DNA from: Rhododendron vialii
Lineage: Eukaryota > Streptophyta > Magnoliopsida > Ericales > Ericaceae
NCBI RefSeq assembly: GCF_030253575.1
Contig: NC_080567.1
Coordinates: 35,927,501 to 35,991,500 of the forward strand
DNA length: 64,000 bases
Direction of reading: 5' to 3'
Shown here: one piece after another, positions 1 to 11,811 of the stretch
How positions within the stretch are numbered: position 1 is the stretch's first letter
Layout of the letters: each line of letters starts with the position of its first letter
Position numbers and translations under genes: made by a program
The notes under the pieces: model-generated
What the model was told of the DNA's origin: nothing
Database searches by the model: none
Seen by the model: the letters and a program-made list of their open reading frames with translations, nothing else

Positions 1-42
1 ATATGCTTTTCCAAGACATATGAACTTAATAATCATCCACAG

Positions 43-2064
43 TTCGCTTTCGAAGTTGGAATCCTCTTCGTGTTTGGCCATTTGGACGGAAAATATAGAG
101 AAAAGCTGAAGGAGAACTACTGCATAGTGGACAAAGGGTACAATTCTTTCCCAAGCAATCTTCCGGGAACTGCATATAACAAAGCAATCATGGTAAGAGC
201 AGAGTTCTAGTCTCTCCCATTAGTAGTTTGTGATATCAGTTGAAATCCTTTAAACTGACTATTCCCTGAAACTTCTGTCTCATGAATTCTTGAAGGCAAG
301 GAAAAGGCTTGCTCACGTAATAAGTGAGATAATATGTGACAGGAAGGAGAAAAGACTACTGGACAAGGATTTGTTGGGTCATTTGCTGAACTTCAAAGAT
401 AAAAGAGGGCATGCATTGGCTGAAGATCAAATTGCCGATAACATCATAGGGGTTCTATTTGCTGCCCAAGATACAACAGCCAGTGTCCTAACATGGATTG
501 TTAAATACCTCCATGATGACCATAACCTTCTGGAAGCTGTCAAGGTAACTATTCCATGGAAGTTCTAAAAACACGATTCCTAGCAATGTTATGTACTCGA
601 AAGTCATGATTTTGGTGTGGCAGGCAGAGCAAAACGTGATATATGAGTCAAATGAAGGAGAAAACAGGCCCTTGACATGGGCTCAGACTAGAAATATGCC
701 ACTAACGCACAGGGTAAGTGCCCCACCTTTATGCCTATTTTAAGAACCACATTCTTGGAAGAATGCCTACCAGGTATTATGTCATATGTACAAACAATTT
801 CAGGTTATATTGGAGAGCTTGAGGATGGCAAGCGTCATATCATTCACCTTCCGAGAAGCAGTGGTTGATGTAGAATACGGAGGTAAGGGCTTGAAGAAGA
901 TTGAACACCATAGACCATATGACATTAGATTTAAAAAGAGGTTTAAGCATACAAGATTTGATAAGCAGCCGAGAAAATATTAGTGACATTAGTGACAGAA
1001 AGAGAGGAGAAAGTACAACAAAGTGGACAACAAACCCACACAAAAAAAAGGGAAACAAAAACAGAAAATTTTATATCTCGCATTTCCTATCGATAGATGT
1101 AAAAGAATAAAGGAGTCGTCTTAAAGGAGGGTGATATTCAATCCCGAAAAGAGAAGCGATAGCCACAGTTTTACAGATACTTATGATGTCTTGTTGTCCT
1201 AATATGCAGGATACCTTATTCCAAAAGGTTGGAAGGTGATGCCGTTGTTCAGGAACATTCACCACAACCCTGAATTCTTCCCTGATCCTAAACATTTTGA
1301 TCCATCAAGGTTTGAGGTATGTGGCAAGAAGCTCTATAGATAGAGGCTATGAAAACAACTTAAGGGTTTCTTTAATACTCGTAGTATAATATTTCTGGTT
1401 TTTTTGGATTCAGGTTGCTCCAAAACCGAACACATTTGTGCCATTTGGCAATGGAGTGCACGCTTGTCCAGGGAATGAACTTGTGAACTTGGAGATGCTT
1501 ATTTTAGTCCACCATCTGGTAACCAAGTTCAGGTATGAAAATGATAGTCAAAGTTCTCTTCTCCAGGAAAAAAGAAAAAGGATAATTGAATATCCCAAAA
1601 AATTTCTTTACAGCAAGACTCAAGGAAAAAAGATGCCAAACACCATCTGTTTTTTGCATTTGGACTTTGTGTTGATTAACAAAACAAAATTCTAACAGAT
1701 AGATACCACTTAAGGAATATGGAATTTACCAATAGTTTGAGCTTTCTGGACCTCAATTTAGTTGTCTATACTTGAATATATGTAAATATACATTTTGCGC
1801 ATCCAAGATAAGTGAGAGGTCGAAAGAGAAAACAAGTGGAAGAAGTTAATTGACTTACGGAGGTTACATTTGTCTGAGAGTGCAAAATAAATATTCTGAC
1901 AAGGCTCTTTCTGTTTTTAACTGGTGATTTCTGATTGCAGGTGGGACGTGGTGGGTTCCCAAAGTGGGATTGAGTATAGTCCATTCCCAGTCCCTCAGCA
2001 AGGACTACCAGCCAAGTTTTGGAAACTTCCAGCACCCAAGAATTGTGCATCAAACGGAAGTTGA
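43..2064 (+). CDS. CYP707A: Abscisic acid 8'-hydroxylase (cytochrome P450 CYP707A), 3' part
   Basis: Seven exons can be read: 43-192, 296-544, 624-713, 804-882, 1210-1316, 1414-1532 and 1941-2064. All junctions are GT-AG and in phase, giving 305 codons and a TGA. CYP707A enzymes are ER-membrane P450s that hydroxylate ABA at C-8' and begin its breakdown to phaseic acid. The sequence shows the I-helix oxygen-binding motif AAQDTTAS, the K-helix ExxR in LESLRMAS, SFTFREAV, the PERF-like DPSRFE, and the heme-binding PFGNGVHACPGNE with its cysteine ligand. The C-terminus WDVVGSQSGIEYSPFPVPQQ is typical of the subfamily. Family members have about 465 residues, so roughly the first 160, including the membrane anchor, lie before position 1. 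No break is seen, so the gene is probably functional. Its last exon is duplicated twice downstream. Which CYP707A paralogue it is cannot be decided here. Confidence 0.93.
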
Positions 2065-2987
2065 CTCCCGAAAGAGAAATCTGATTCTCGACGTCATCTT
2101 ATGAACTAATCTTGTTTACGAGGCATCATAGCAGAACATTCTTATTTATTAATGAATTGCATTTCATGTCTTCTAAGAAGAAATTTGCATGCAAGATTTT
2201 GTAAGTGAGATTAGGAGTACTCAGTTGTGCTAATAATTTTTCCATTACTAATCAAACCATGTTATTCATGGATCTTGTTGCTTCCTATTTCCTTGATGTC
2301 CCTGATATTACTGTCCAATATAAGATTCAAACTATTATCCTACGGAGATTATGGATTAGCATAAACATAAGAGTAAGCAAAATTCTCTCTCCTTTTTCCC
2401 ATGAATGTACTTGTAACTAGTATTTATCCAAGTTTGAGTCAGGTCTCCTTCCGCTCATCCATTTATACGGGAGGGAGCAATACTAAAGGACACCAAAATT
2501 TTAGCTTAGCTAGCCATTGCTCAGCAACAGCTTATGGGATGTTTTCAGGGCCCATACGTATATGTATAAGTAAGGGTCTGTGTGGTGGTGAACGTGATAC
2601 ACAGTGGCGGACACAGAATTTGTACAAAGCACGGGCCCAAGTCACATGTATTTTTACATTGAAAACAGAAAAAACTATAGTCTCTAATATAAATATTACT
2701 ACTTACAAGTTCTCAGAAGAAGACAAGATTTTCTACATATACATAATCGCATAAACCACGACTCGAAAATTGTTCGATAACTTGGAATTTTTGGGATTTT
2801 TTTCAAACATACATAGAAATTTTATCGACTTTTTTTCACTCAAGAGAATTGCAGGGGCCAATTCTATAGAACTTTTCCAAATTAACCTGAATATACGGTA
2901 TAGTTAGTGGGATAATTGGGGGATGTGCAGGGGCCCGGGCCCCCGCTTGCATCCACCTCAGTCTGCCTCTGGTGATACAACGGGTGG
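2065..2987. repeat. CYP707A downstream DNA, copy 1 of a three-copy duplication
   Basis: The sequence after the CYP707A stop recurs almost unchanged in inverted orientation near 5330-5905 and directly near 11812-13005. This copy is interrupted by a hAT MITE at 2602-2971. Homology to the other copies stops near 2987. Confidence 0.8.
2602..2971. mobile_element. Non-autonomous hAT MITE (370 bp)
   Basis: The ends are CAGTGGCGGAC and the complement of GTCTGCCTCTG, imperfect terminal inverted repeats of the common plant hAT type. An exact 8-bp target duplication GTGATACA lies at 2594-2601 and 2972-2979. The duplicated copies at about 5390 and 12940 lack the insertion and show the empty site with a single GTGATACA, so insertion followed or accompanied the duplication. 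No transposase is encoded. Related elements of similar length lie at 14215-14566 and 43656-44006. Confidence 0.9.
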
Positions 2988-3424
2988 AGAAGCACAAGAA
3001 ACTCAGTAGTCCCAAACGAAATGCAACAGACATCATCATCATCATAGTTAGGAAGGCATCATTGTCTTACATAGAGATTTGTTGAAGAAATGGAAGGCAT
3101 CATGAAAAAAAAATGCTACTCTATACATACATAGAGGAAGCCAAAGCTTAGAAGGCTAGGGATCCGCTCAATTCAAGCCTCAAAATACTCTACAAAAATC
3201 GTCAACTGTTGCAAATTAATGGGTGCAAGCAAGAACAATGAAGCAAGAATACAAAATCAAACAATGGAAGATTAGAAGAGACCTGCCTGTTACTGTCAAT
3301 GAGATCGATCCCATCAATTCCTTCCTTCCATAGCTTCCTCTGAATTCTGATGAACGAACCACCAAATTCACTCCTTTTCCCTCGGAGGAGCGAATTTGTA
3401 TTCCGTAATGAAGTGGGTATGATC

Positions 3425-3875
3425 AAGTGTGGCCAAGTCTTTTTTCAGAAAAATAAATTTAACAAAATCATCTCCGATTATGTATCAATCGATATCAAAT
3501 TAACTTGATCTTCACCAAAGTTTATCTTCTTTACAAGATCTACGACTTGAAAAGTCTCGATCAAGAAATAAACCCTGTATGAGTTCGCAATTTTACCAAT
3601 TAGACGTCGTAGGTTCTATAATGCGACCTTAAAAGGACACGCCGTCGTTTTAACGGACTTCATGGGTTCAAAATGCAAATTGGGTTTTATCAAGTGTGAC
3701 CAAATCTATTTTCACAAAAATAAATTCGTCAAAATCATCTCCGATTTCGTATCAATTGACATCCTACTAACATGATCTTCATCAAGGTTTTTCCTTTTGT
3801 CAATCTCTACCACTTGGACACTTTCGATCAAGAAACAAACCCAGAATTAGTTTGCAATTTACCAATTATACACCT
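3425..3875. repeat. Diverged tandem duplication, two units about 267 bp apart
   Basis: Two units (about 3425-3610 and 3692-3875) share the order GTGTG-CCAA, AAAATCATCTCCGATT, TATCAAT, GATCTTCA and TCTCGATCAAGAAA-like blocks. They have no open frame and I recognise no family. Confidence 0.6.
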
Positions 3876-4851
3876 TGAAACACTTCTCAAGTTGAAGATG
3901 CGATGTCTGAGTGGAATTCGACCGGCTTCATTTTGGTGGACCTCCAGTGTTTGAAGTGGCGAGGTCTCAAGAAAACCCGGTCGACGTCGTTTCAGTCGCC
4001 CCCAAATATCGACTCACCCAGCGTGAGTTTATTTGAGCTCTCTCTCCCTCTGTGTATTGCATATTTTATCTTACATCTACGGTCACAAACAACCGTCAAT
4101 TCTCCGTAAATTGATTCTGGCCTCGCATCTCAAGTATGCAAAGTCTCGATTTTTATCCAAATTGTACGTGATTCAAATTAGGCTATGGGTTTCATCATTT
4201 TATGTTACCTAATTTAATTCAACTCGATCTTCTTTGTGGGTGGTTGGATTATTATTATTTTGTGTGTGCGTAGCTATTCTTGTCTTTATCACCAAAACTT
4301 TCAATTTTCATTTCTTTACTTCCATGGATTCTCTCAGAACAGAGCGCTTTGGTTTTTCTTATCAGGAGAAAAACCACTTGCCAATTTGAGCCGTGTGAAT
4401 TGAGATGGTTTTAACTGTCGGGCTAAATATTGTGTGCCTAAAATTGTTTGCCTGGTTTACATTGTAGTTCATTAGAGTTTCGTTCTCCTCTATGTATCCC
4501 TAAAAATCCAATATCCAAACACCGCCTCAAGCAAAAGACTAGAGGTACAAGCAGGAAAAAAATTATGAGATGATATGGATACTTTCATTTCGAAGCAGAG
4601 AACTTGGTAAAAGATGATTCCTTCACTTTTTTGTGTGTGTTTTTACTTCCCTAAGATCAATATCCTCCTTTGTAACTACCAATATATTTTTAAAAAATTG
4701 GTCGAGGGTCCTTTTAGAAACATGCTATATATTTTTGTAAGCAGGAATTAGGAAAGCTGGAGCTGGCATTCCTTATTTTGGTTTGGAAAGCTGTAACTAT
4801 ATGGATTTGGGTTTGGAATTTTTTTTTCAAACCCACAACCGAACAAGGGCT
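3876..4851. other. Intergenic, no gene seen
   Basis: AT-rich DNA with a CT-rich tract near 4040-4060. Part of it (4030-4330) has the pyrimidine-rich look of a plant 5' leader or intron, but no coding exon could be attached to it. Confidence 0.4.
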
Positions 4852-6240
4852 AAGAGTATGCGGGGAAATGGGTCTCATAATATGCTCGTGTTACATGTTA
4901 TTCCTGTATAATCGACAATTGGTGGGGGATTTCCATTGTACAGAATTTTTATCTATGTTTTTTTCCATATGACGAAAACCCTTTATGGGGAAAGCTGAAA
5001 CAAGATTTAATATTGCAGTATTGTATACTCCGACAGGCTTTAAACACTCTTTCTTGTGAAAACAGATGTTTCAAATTTTAATTTATTTCAAATTTTATCA
5101 AAGATGAGATCTCTCAGATCTTTGGCTTCTGCATGCTTCCGCAATGCTCTTAATGTTCGTCTTCAAAATTGACTATGTTGTTATTTTGACACTATCCCTC
5201 GTACAGGTAGTCTCTAAACCATTGAGCTACGGGTACAGAGTCGCAAGGATATGTAATTGTTAGGAGGTGCCAATGGTAGGTGTTTCTTGGTTTATAAGCC
5301 AGGGTCATTTTTGGACCGAATGTGATCCAGATTAAACGTTTGGGCTCTTCGGGGTCAAAAGCTCAGGGTAATACACCACCCGTTGTATCACGTTCACCAC
5401 CACAGGGACCTTAGTTATACATATACCTATGGGCCCTGAAAATATGCCATAAGCTGTTGCTGAGCAATGGCTAGCTAAGCTACGATGTTGGTGTCCTTTG
5501 GTATTACTCCGTCCCATAGAAATGGAAGAGTGAAAGGAGACCTGACTCAAACTCATATAAATACACTAGTTACAAGTACATTCATTGGAAAAAGGAGAGA
5601 TAATTTGCTTACTCTTATATTTATGCTAATCCAATAATCTCGTAGGATAATATTTCGAATCTTAAGGACATGAAGGAAATAGGAAGCAACATGATCCATG
5701 AACAACATGGTTTGATTAGTGATGGAAAAATTATTAGCACAACAGAGTAGTCACATTCTCACTCACAAAATCTTTCGTGCAAATTTCCCTTAGAAGACAT
5801 GAAATGTAATTCATTACTAATAAATAAGAATGTTCTGATATAAGGCATCGTAAACAGGATTAGTTCGTAAGATGAAGTCGAGAATCAGATTTCTCTTTAG
5901 GGAGTCAACTTCCGCTTGATGCACAATTCTTGGGTGCTGGAAGTTTCCAAAACTTGGTCGGTAGTCCTTGCTGAGGGATTGGGAATGGGCCATACTCAAT
6001 CCCACTTTGGGAACCCACCACTTCCCACCTGCAACCAGAAATCACCAGTTAAAAACAGAAAGAGCCTTTGTCAGAATATTTTTTTGCACTCTCAGACAAA
6101 CGTATCCTCCGTAAGTCAATTAACTTCTTCCACTTGTTTTCTCTTTCAACCTCTCAATTATCTTGGATGCGCAAAGTGTTTATATGAACATATATTCAAG
6201 TATAGACAACTAAATTGAGGTCCAGAAAGCTAGAACTATT
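4852..6240 (-). repeat. Inverted copy of the CYP707A 3' region
   Basis: Read on the minus strand this segment matches 1733-2601 (last intron, last exon and downstream DNA) and continues with the sequence found at 12885-13489. Homology with the direct copy ends at 4852/13489, inside CGCATACTCTTA. On the other side it joins the PLAA inverted-repeat arm near 6240-6285. It lacks both the hAT insertion of copy 1 and the MITE of copy 3, so it is the cleanest version of the duplicated block. Confidence 0.85.
5905..6028 (-). pseudogene. Orphan duplicate of the CYP707A terminal exon (inverted)
   Basis: A 124-nt exon with the same length, acceptor site and stop codon as the real terminal exon at 1941-2064. 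It reads WEVVGSQSGIEYGPFPIPQQ and onward to the stop. It is intact but has no upstream P450 exons on its strand, because a PLAA fragment follows instead. It is a gene fragment, not a functional P450. The long ORF over it on the plus strand is its antisense. Confidence 0.85.
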
Positions 6241-6284
6241 GACGAAACTATTGACGAATTCCACGCATGTTCCTTGAGTGATAC

Positions 6285-7180
6285 TTGAAGCAAGATATAG
6301 TTTTGACACACCAGTGTGCAGTAGATAAGTAATCATTCTATCCCGGTTAACAGCAAAGTAAACCTTGCAGCAAGACTTAGTTCAACTTACTTGAGGATCA
6401 AATTAGCATAAGACACTTGCACATTCTTATTTGGAGATGAACAACAACTTGAAAATGCATCAAGAATCTACAAAGGTCAATAAACGGACAAATCAACAAG
6501 ACTTTAGATTCAATAGGAAAACGACTACAACAGCACATGCCAGCCCAGAGGCTAAAAGTGCTCCATACAACTTATTCCTAGTTACAGGAATAACAGGCAA
6601 AAGGAACATACTAACCTCACTGCGATGCTTTTGCAACCATGGATAGTAGCATGAATTCTTGAAGACGTTAGTAACAGCACGAATACTGGTCAAAAGATTT
6701 GCTGGAAGGGGAGGACTTGAAGTAACATTGTTAATCATCTCTATCAGCACATCTGGTTAAGAGGAGAAAAAAGGTATCCGATAAATGCCAAACTTGAACG
6801 AAAACATAACAGAGGGGCATATGCACCACAATATTCCAAACGAATCACAACAGATTAAGCATGTGTTTAGGGCCTGTTCTTCAGCCTGAACAGCTTAAGG
6901 CCCTGTTCTGGGGTAGCCCACCTAATAGCACGCGGGAGTCCTACTAAAAGAGGTCCATCAAAAGATACCACTTTTATCCACATGCTTGAGTAGTCTAGTA
7001 GCCCCATCCGGGTGCAGAATGTTCATCCTCAAAATGTCGATCACTGCAAAATGATCATCCTCAATACGTCTACCACCAGACATGAGAGATAATAGAGAGG
7101 ATCGGATCTGCATGGCAAGCCACGTCTTGTTCATGTTAAACTAGACCTGTTCACCAAATGTCCAGCTGAGGTGAAGTATA
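6285..7180 (-). repeat. Left arm of a large inverted repeat (PLAA fragment)
   Basis: About 896 bp that is the near-exact reverse complement of 7213-8110, separated from it by a 32-bp spacer (7181-7212). The arm contains inverted copies of two PLAA PUL-domain exons with their splice sites, plus intron sequence with a GGCCCTGTTCTGG block that resembles a transposon end. Only scattered substitutions and a small duplication (7320-7380 on the right arm) distinguish the arms by eye. Confidence 0.92.
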
Positions 7181-7212
7181 GCTTAGACCGAATTTCAACA
7201 GTTTTACATTAA

Positions 7213-8110
7213 TATACTTCACCTCAGCTGGACATTTGGTGAACAGGTCTAGTTTAACATGAACAAGACGTGGCTTGCCATGGAGATCCGATCCTCTCTA
7301 TTATCTCTCATGTCTGGTGGTAGACATATTGAGGATGATCATTTGCAGTGATCAACATATTGAGGATGATCATTCTGCACCCGGATGGGGCTACTAGACT
7401 ACTCAAGCATGTGGATAAAAGTGGTATCTTTTGATGGACCTCTTTTAGTAGGACTCCCGCGTGCTATTAGGTGGGCTACCCCAGAACGGGGCCTTAAGCT
7501 GTTCAGGCTGAAGAACAGGCCCTAAACACATGCTTAATCTGTTGTGATTCGTTTGGAATATTGTGGTGCATATGCCCCTCTGTTATGTTTTCGTTCAAGT
7601 TTGGCATTTATCGGATACCTTTTTTCTCCTCTTAACCAGATGTGCTGATAGAGATGATTAACAATGTTACTTCAAGTCCTCCCCTTCCAGCAAATCTTTT
7701 GACCAGTATTCGTGCTGTTACTAACGTCTTCAAGAATTCATGCTACTATCCATGGTTGCAAAAGCATCGCAGTGAGGTTAGTATGTTCCTTTTGCCTGTT
7801 ATTCCTGTAACTAGGAATAAGTTGTATGGAGCACTTTTAGCCTCTGGGCTGGCATGTGCTGTTGTAGTCGTTTTCCTATTGAATCTAAAGTCTTGTTGAT
7901 TTGTCTGTTTATTGACCTTTGTAGATTCTTGATGCATTTTCAAGTTGTTGTTCATCTCCAAATAAGAATGTGCAAGTGTCTTATGCTAATTTGATCCTCA
8001 AGTAAGTTGAACTAAGTCTTGCTGCAAGGTTTACTTTGCTGTTAACCGGGATAGAATGATTACTTTGGTGCACACTGGTGTGTCAAAACTATACCTTGCT
8101 TCAATTATCA
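7213..8110 (+). repeat. Right arm of a large inverted repeat (PLAA fragment)
   Basis: Reverse complement of 6285-7180. The match begins at TATACTTCACCTC, directly after the spacer, and fades after TGTCAAAACTATACCTTGCTTCAA. Together the arms could fold into a hairpin of about 0.9 kb. Confidence 0.92.
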
Positions 8111-10655
8111 GTTTTAAATTGTGGGTTGGGACATGTTCCTTTTCCATCTTTGATCTTGTGTGTCACGACCCAAAACCGACCCTAGAAGTCGTGACCGGCC
8201 AAGCGGGTGTTAAGCCGCCAAAGGCCTGCTCATAATCTAGTTTAGGGATTTCTAACATCGTCGTCTTTTTAAACCATAGAATTCCAAGTGTGCGGAAGCG
8301 TAGAATAAATAAGATAATCCCAGAACTTCTAAGTGTACAAGTATAATAAATACAAACCATTTGACACCACTTGATTCTCCATGGTTATTCTAGAAACTCA
8401 TTCAGTCCACAACTTGCTATCTACCTTAACCTGAAAAATTGGAAAAGGTTTTTCATAAGCCGAAGCTCGGGTGAGAAACGTATACAAAAGTTACAAGTTT
8501 GACCATGGAAATACCCCACATTATAAAACAGTTCAAAGCAACAATTCAAATATTTCGTTGACCATCCAGTTCAAGCATTTTTGTCCGAAAGCTCATTTCT
8601 TTGGTCCAAGAGATGGACCCTTTTCATTCCATTTATTTTTCAACTTTTGCACTTTTGAGCGATAATAGCATTCAACGGTATTTTTGCCAGTCTGTTGGGG
8701 AGCGACCCCATTGAAGAGTGGTAAGATATCATTACCCGGTGATGCCTGGCCGCATCTCCTACCTTATTACTTCACGCCACTAGTATCTTTGCCCGTCCCC
8801 TAGCGCTCGGGACACCGTTCGAATGAATCATATTATCACGAGCATGTACTAGCAACCAGTAACATTCAAATTTCCAAAACATACTGCCAAGGTCTACTTT
8901 AACTGAACTTAAAAGATTTATAAACCAGCCATCGCATGCATTAACATCAATTAAACCAAGTAGGAAGTTCAAATCCTATATTTTCCAGCAAAATCAAGCA
9001 ATAGCATCTCATTCCAAAATTTTAGAAAATACATGTAACTGAGGTATGCGCAACTCACCAAAAAGAAGTAGCGGTCACTTTACACACGTCACCTCACTTC
9101 ACAGTTCTTGCACCTAAACACGTAATGTTCTGATGTTAGCTAAGATTCCTATATCCGAAATTTAACTAATTACTTTGGGTGGTAATGTCCATAACTGGGG
9201 TAGTGTCATATTTATTTAAAAAGTCAGAATACTCCTTTAGACAATTTAGGGTCAATTAGAGTCTAATTTCTCTGCTAATTTTAGGTATTCTATTTCTTTC
9301 ACGTAAATTTTAGAAATCCAGGTGAATACCTCAATTTTTCCAATATTCCCTGAACTTTAGTCTAAAATCAATCAATAACAATCAAGAAATTTCAAATTAG
9401 GCTTTTAAGATCCTATTTTTAGGGCTGATTTCATTACGACGGCGAGTCTCAAATTCGAACTCTTTGCCAAAAGGAGTTTTGCTTGTGTGAAAATATTAGA
9501 GGTTTGGGTGCGGTGAACGCGTGAAGAGAAAGAGATACAGTGGAGAGGTGAGAGGAAGTAGCACAACGTGGCCGGCAGCGGGGGCTGCCAATTTGTGGTG
9601 GCGTGCGTGTATTATGTGTGATTTGGATGTCTTGTATTTTTTTCACTCTACTTTCCAATATAGATACGTGAAATACCTATTTTAATATAAATTCATAGAG
9701 TGGGAAGGTGAAATTACCAGAAGAGAGGGAAAAGGAAGCTCGGCAATGGAGTCTTCCGGCGAACGGCGCGTCCGTCAGTGTGGAGGACCAGTACAGAAGT
9801 TCCGTTCTCTTTTTATTTTAGTTCCTAATTTCTTCCTTTGCTTTGTATGGTTAAATAAGGCTTTATTCCCTTTTGTCTTCTAATATATGAAACGGTGAAC
9901 GGTGAAACAGGTTAAAGTAATGACACCTGTTTCCTTCCCCAATTGACACAGGGTGTTACGTGTTCCGCTAGCACGAGTTCAATCCGTACGCGTTCAGATT
10001 TTAGTCTCCGAAAAATCTCAAAAATTCAACATAGACTAATAAAAGTATGGGGATTATCATGGCGGTGTCCGATTTTAAAGGAATGATTCCAACGTCGCGT
10101 AACTCATGCCGTATATAAGATATAACTCCATTGCCCCATAGTATTTACAAAATTGAATCAGAATTCACACATTCATTCGGATCATGATACATTTCGCGTA
10201 GCCTAACATACTATTAGAATTAAATTAGAGTGTCGAGCATCTATTCGGATCACGTGACTAGAATTTTAAAAGTTTGGATTTTACATTGTGTTTGGTCGAA
10301 TTTGGCTTCAAATTTTTATTTCATTGTGGTTTAAGTCATGCTCCTTTTCCATCTTTGATTCTCGAGCTGTTTGATAAGCGTTACAGTTATTCTGTGCTAT
10401 TGATTGGAAGTAAGGACCTAGAAGGCCAATCCCAAGTTCACTCAGCAGCTCTTGAGGTAGGGCTTTACATTCCAACCATTTTTTAGTTGAAATTGAATCA
10501 CATAATCGAGCAGTATAACACCTCACTCAACTCTAGCTTTTAGGCAGAATTTGTTCGTATTCAGAAGGAAGTTTGACAAAAAGTTTCCATATTTTAGACA
10601 GATTGCGGAAGCGGAAAACCTCGAAGTTGACTCAAAATACCAGGCTTCAAAACCT
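7640..10655 (+). pseudogene. PLAA-like (PUL domain) gene fragment
   Basis: Four exons with good splice sites encode part of the PUL domain of phospholipase A2-activating protein (the plant Doa1/Ufd3 relative, a WD40 ubiquitin-binding Cdc48 cofactor). They are 7640-7776 (DVLIEMINNV, NLLTSIRAVTNVFKN, WLQKHRSE), 7925-8001 (ILDAFSSCCSSPNKNVQVSY), 10387-10456 (NYSVLLIGSKDLEGQSQV) and 10611-10655 (IAEAENLEVDSKYQA). Phases agree across the junctions. The WD40 and PFU regions upstream and the rest of PUL downstream are absent, so this is a fragment. The second intron holds a probable LTR remnant from 8161. The first two exons are also present inverted in the left arm. Family recognition is from memory of PUL sequences. 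Confidence 0.8.
8161..9962 (+). mobile_element. Probable solo LTR of an LTR retrotransposon (fossil)
   Basis: The segment starts with TGTCACGACCC, a common start of plant LTRs, and contains the GGTGATGCCTGGCCGCATC and GCGCTCGGGACACCG stretches seen in long plant LTRs. It runs to about GGGTGTTACG near 9960. No gag-pol is seen. A clean target duplication was not found. Host-like sequence TCCTTTTCCATCTTTGAT occurs on both sides (8135-8153 and 10343-10361), so the inserted unit may be longer than the LTR. The right boundary is uncertain. Confidence 0.45.
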
Positions 10656-11144
10656 CGCTGGTACTTACAAATTTCACTGAACTTCTTGTTGTGCACTGTG
10701 ATTACTGCTTAGCATAGTAATTACCTCGTAACAGAATAATGTTGGGGTAGAATATGACCTATCTGAGTTCACGTAGAAAATAATTGTTTCTCACATGATG
10801 TCCTCTTGAATTCCTCGCTATGTCAAGGTTGAACATTAAAAACCTTCAAGTGCGACGCATTTAGTTATTTTGTTTGACTTGCACTGGGTTTCTGAACAGC
10901 AAGTTCAGTTCCGACCTCATTTTGTTTCCTTCATATGTACGTGATTGGGCGAGTTTTCCCCTCATCGCTAGTAAGGCCTTCTTTGTTGTACCTGGCCAGG
11001 ACATTTTGGAAGTCAGCATTACTAGTACGACTACTCTGCTAAGTAGTCGTAGTCGTAGTAGTCCACAACAAAAACAAAAAGTATTAGTCCATGTCCGAAG
11101 TCCCTCGATGTGCTGTAGGAAATCAAGTATAATACAACAACAAT
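10656..11144. other. Intergenic, no gene seen
   Basis: No recognisable exon follows the PLAA fragment. A short imperfect hairpin of ACTACT/AGTAGT motifs lies near 11020-11062. Confidence 0.4.
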
Positions 11145-11217
11145 AACAGAACTCATCTAGTTCCCAATTATTAGGAGTATGGGCGGGGGAGGATTGGAAA
11201 AAGACCTAACCTTTGGC
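11145..11217 (-). mobile_element. SINE/LINE 3'-tail remnant
   Basis: On the minus strand it reads GGTTAGGTCT, then TCCTCCCCCGCCCATACTCC, and ends in a TTGTTGTTGT tail. This is the pattern of plant RTE-type LINE or SINE 3' ends. A close relative lies at 14900-14982 in the same orientation. Confidence 0.5.
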
Positions 11218-11689
11218 AATATACGAACAAAATAGTTGCTCTCATAATACCACCGAAACAATGGCCCCCTATACCTCCAAGAACCAAGGAGCTAAAGGGA
11301 CGTTTTGCTGCGGAACCATGCCCTCAAATCAAAGCCCAAAGGCATCAGAGAGGACAGGCCAAGAGGCAAAATCAATTTCTATGCACATTACCAAAATCAA
11401 GTATAATAGTTTCCAAAAATAAAAACTTTGGAGATTGGTTTCTTAGGGCCTATGCAGTATCATGTTCTGAAAGCTGCTTGCTATCTGTTCGTAAAATTGA
11501 AGGGGAAAAACAAGAAAAAGGAAGAAGATTTGCCTCAGTCTTTTAGAGCTTTTTAATAGTAGCAACTTTCCTGAAACAATTGGTTTTGGGGGAACAGTTT
11601 GAAACTGTTTCTGTGTTTCTTTTATGCTCATTAGACAATAAAACTTGGTCGAGAAGGATTATGTTTCGTAGTATAAATTGTTTTCTTTT

Positions 11690-11811
11690 GTGGGTTCCCA
11701 AAGTGGGATTGAGTATGGTCCATTCCCAGTCCCTCAGCAAGGAATACCAGCCAAGTTTTGGAAACTTCCAGCACCCAAGAATTGTGCATCAAGCGGAAGT
11801 CGACTCCCTAA
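11690..11811 (+). pseudogene. Truncated duplicate of the CYP707A terminal exon (direct)
   Basis: The copy begins a few codons into the exon (GSQSGIEYGPFPVPQQ onward) without an acceptor. The normal TGA is replaced by CGA, so the frame runs on. It is a dead fragment. Confidence 0.8.

Noticed and set aside
7642-7899. 85-codon protein gene and its inverted twin at 6493-6750
   Set aside because: The frame is a PLAA exon reading through its 5' splice site into the intron; both belong to a gene fragment in the inverted repeat.
6285-8110. Single foldback transposon covering the whole inverted repeat
   Set aside because: The arms include host PLAA exons with splice sites and no target duplication flanks them, so segmental inverted duplication fits better. 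A transposon end may still lie inside each arm near 6900 and 7490.
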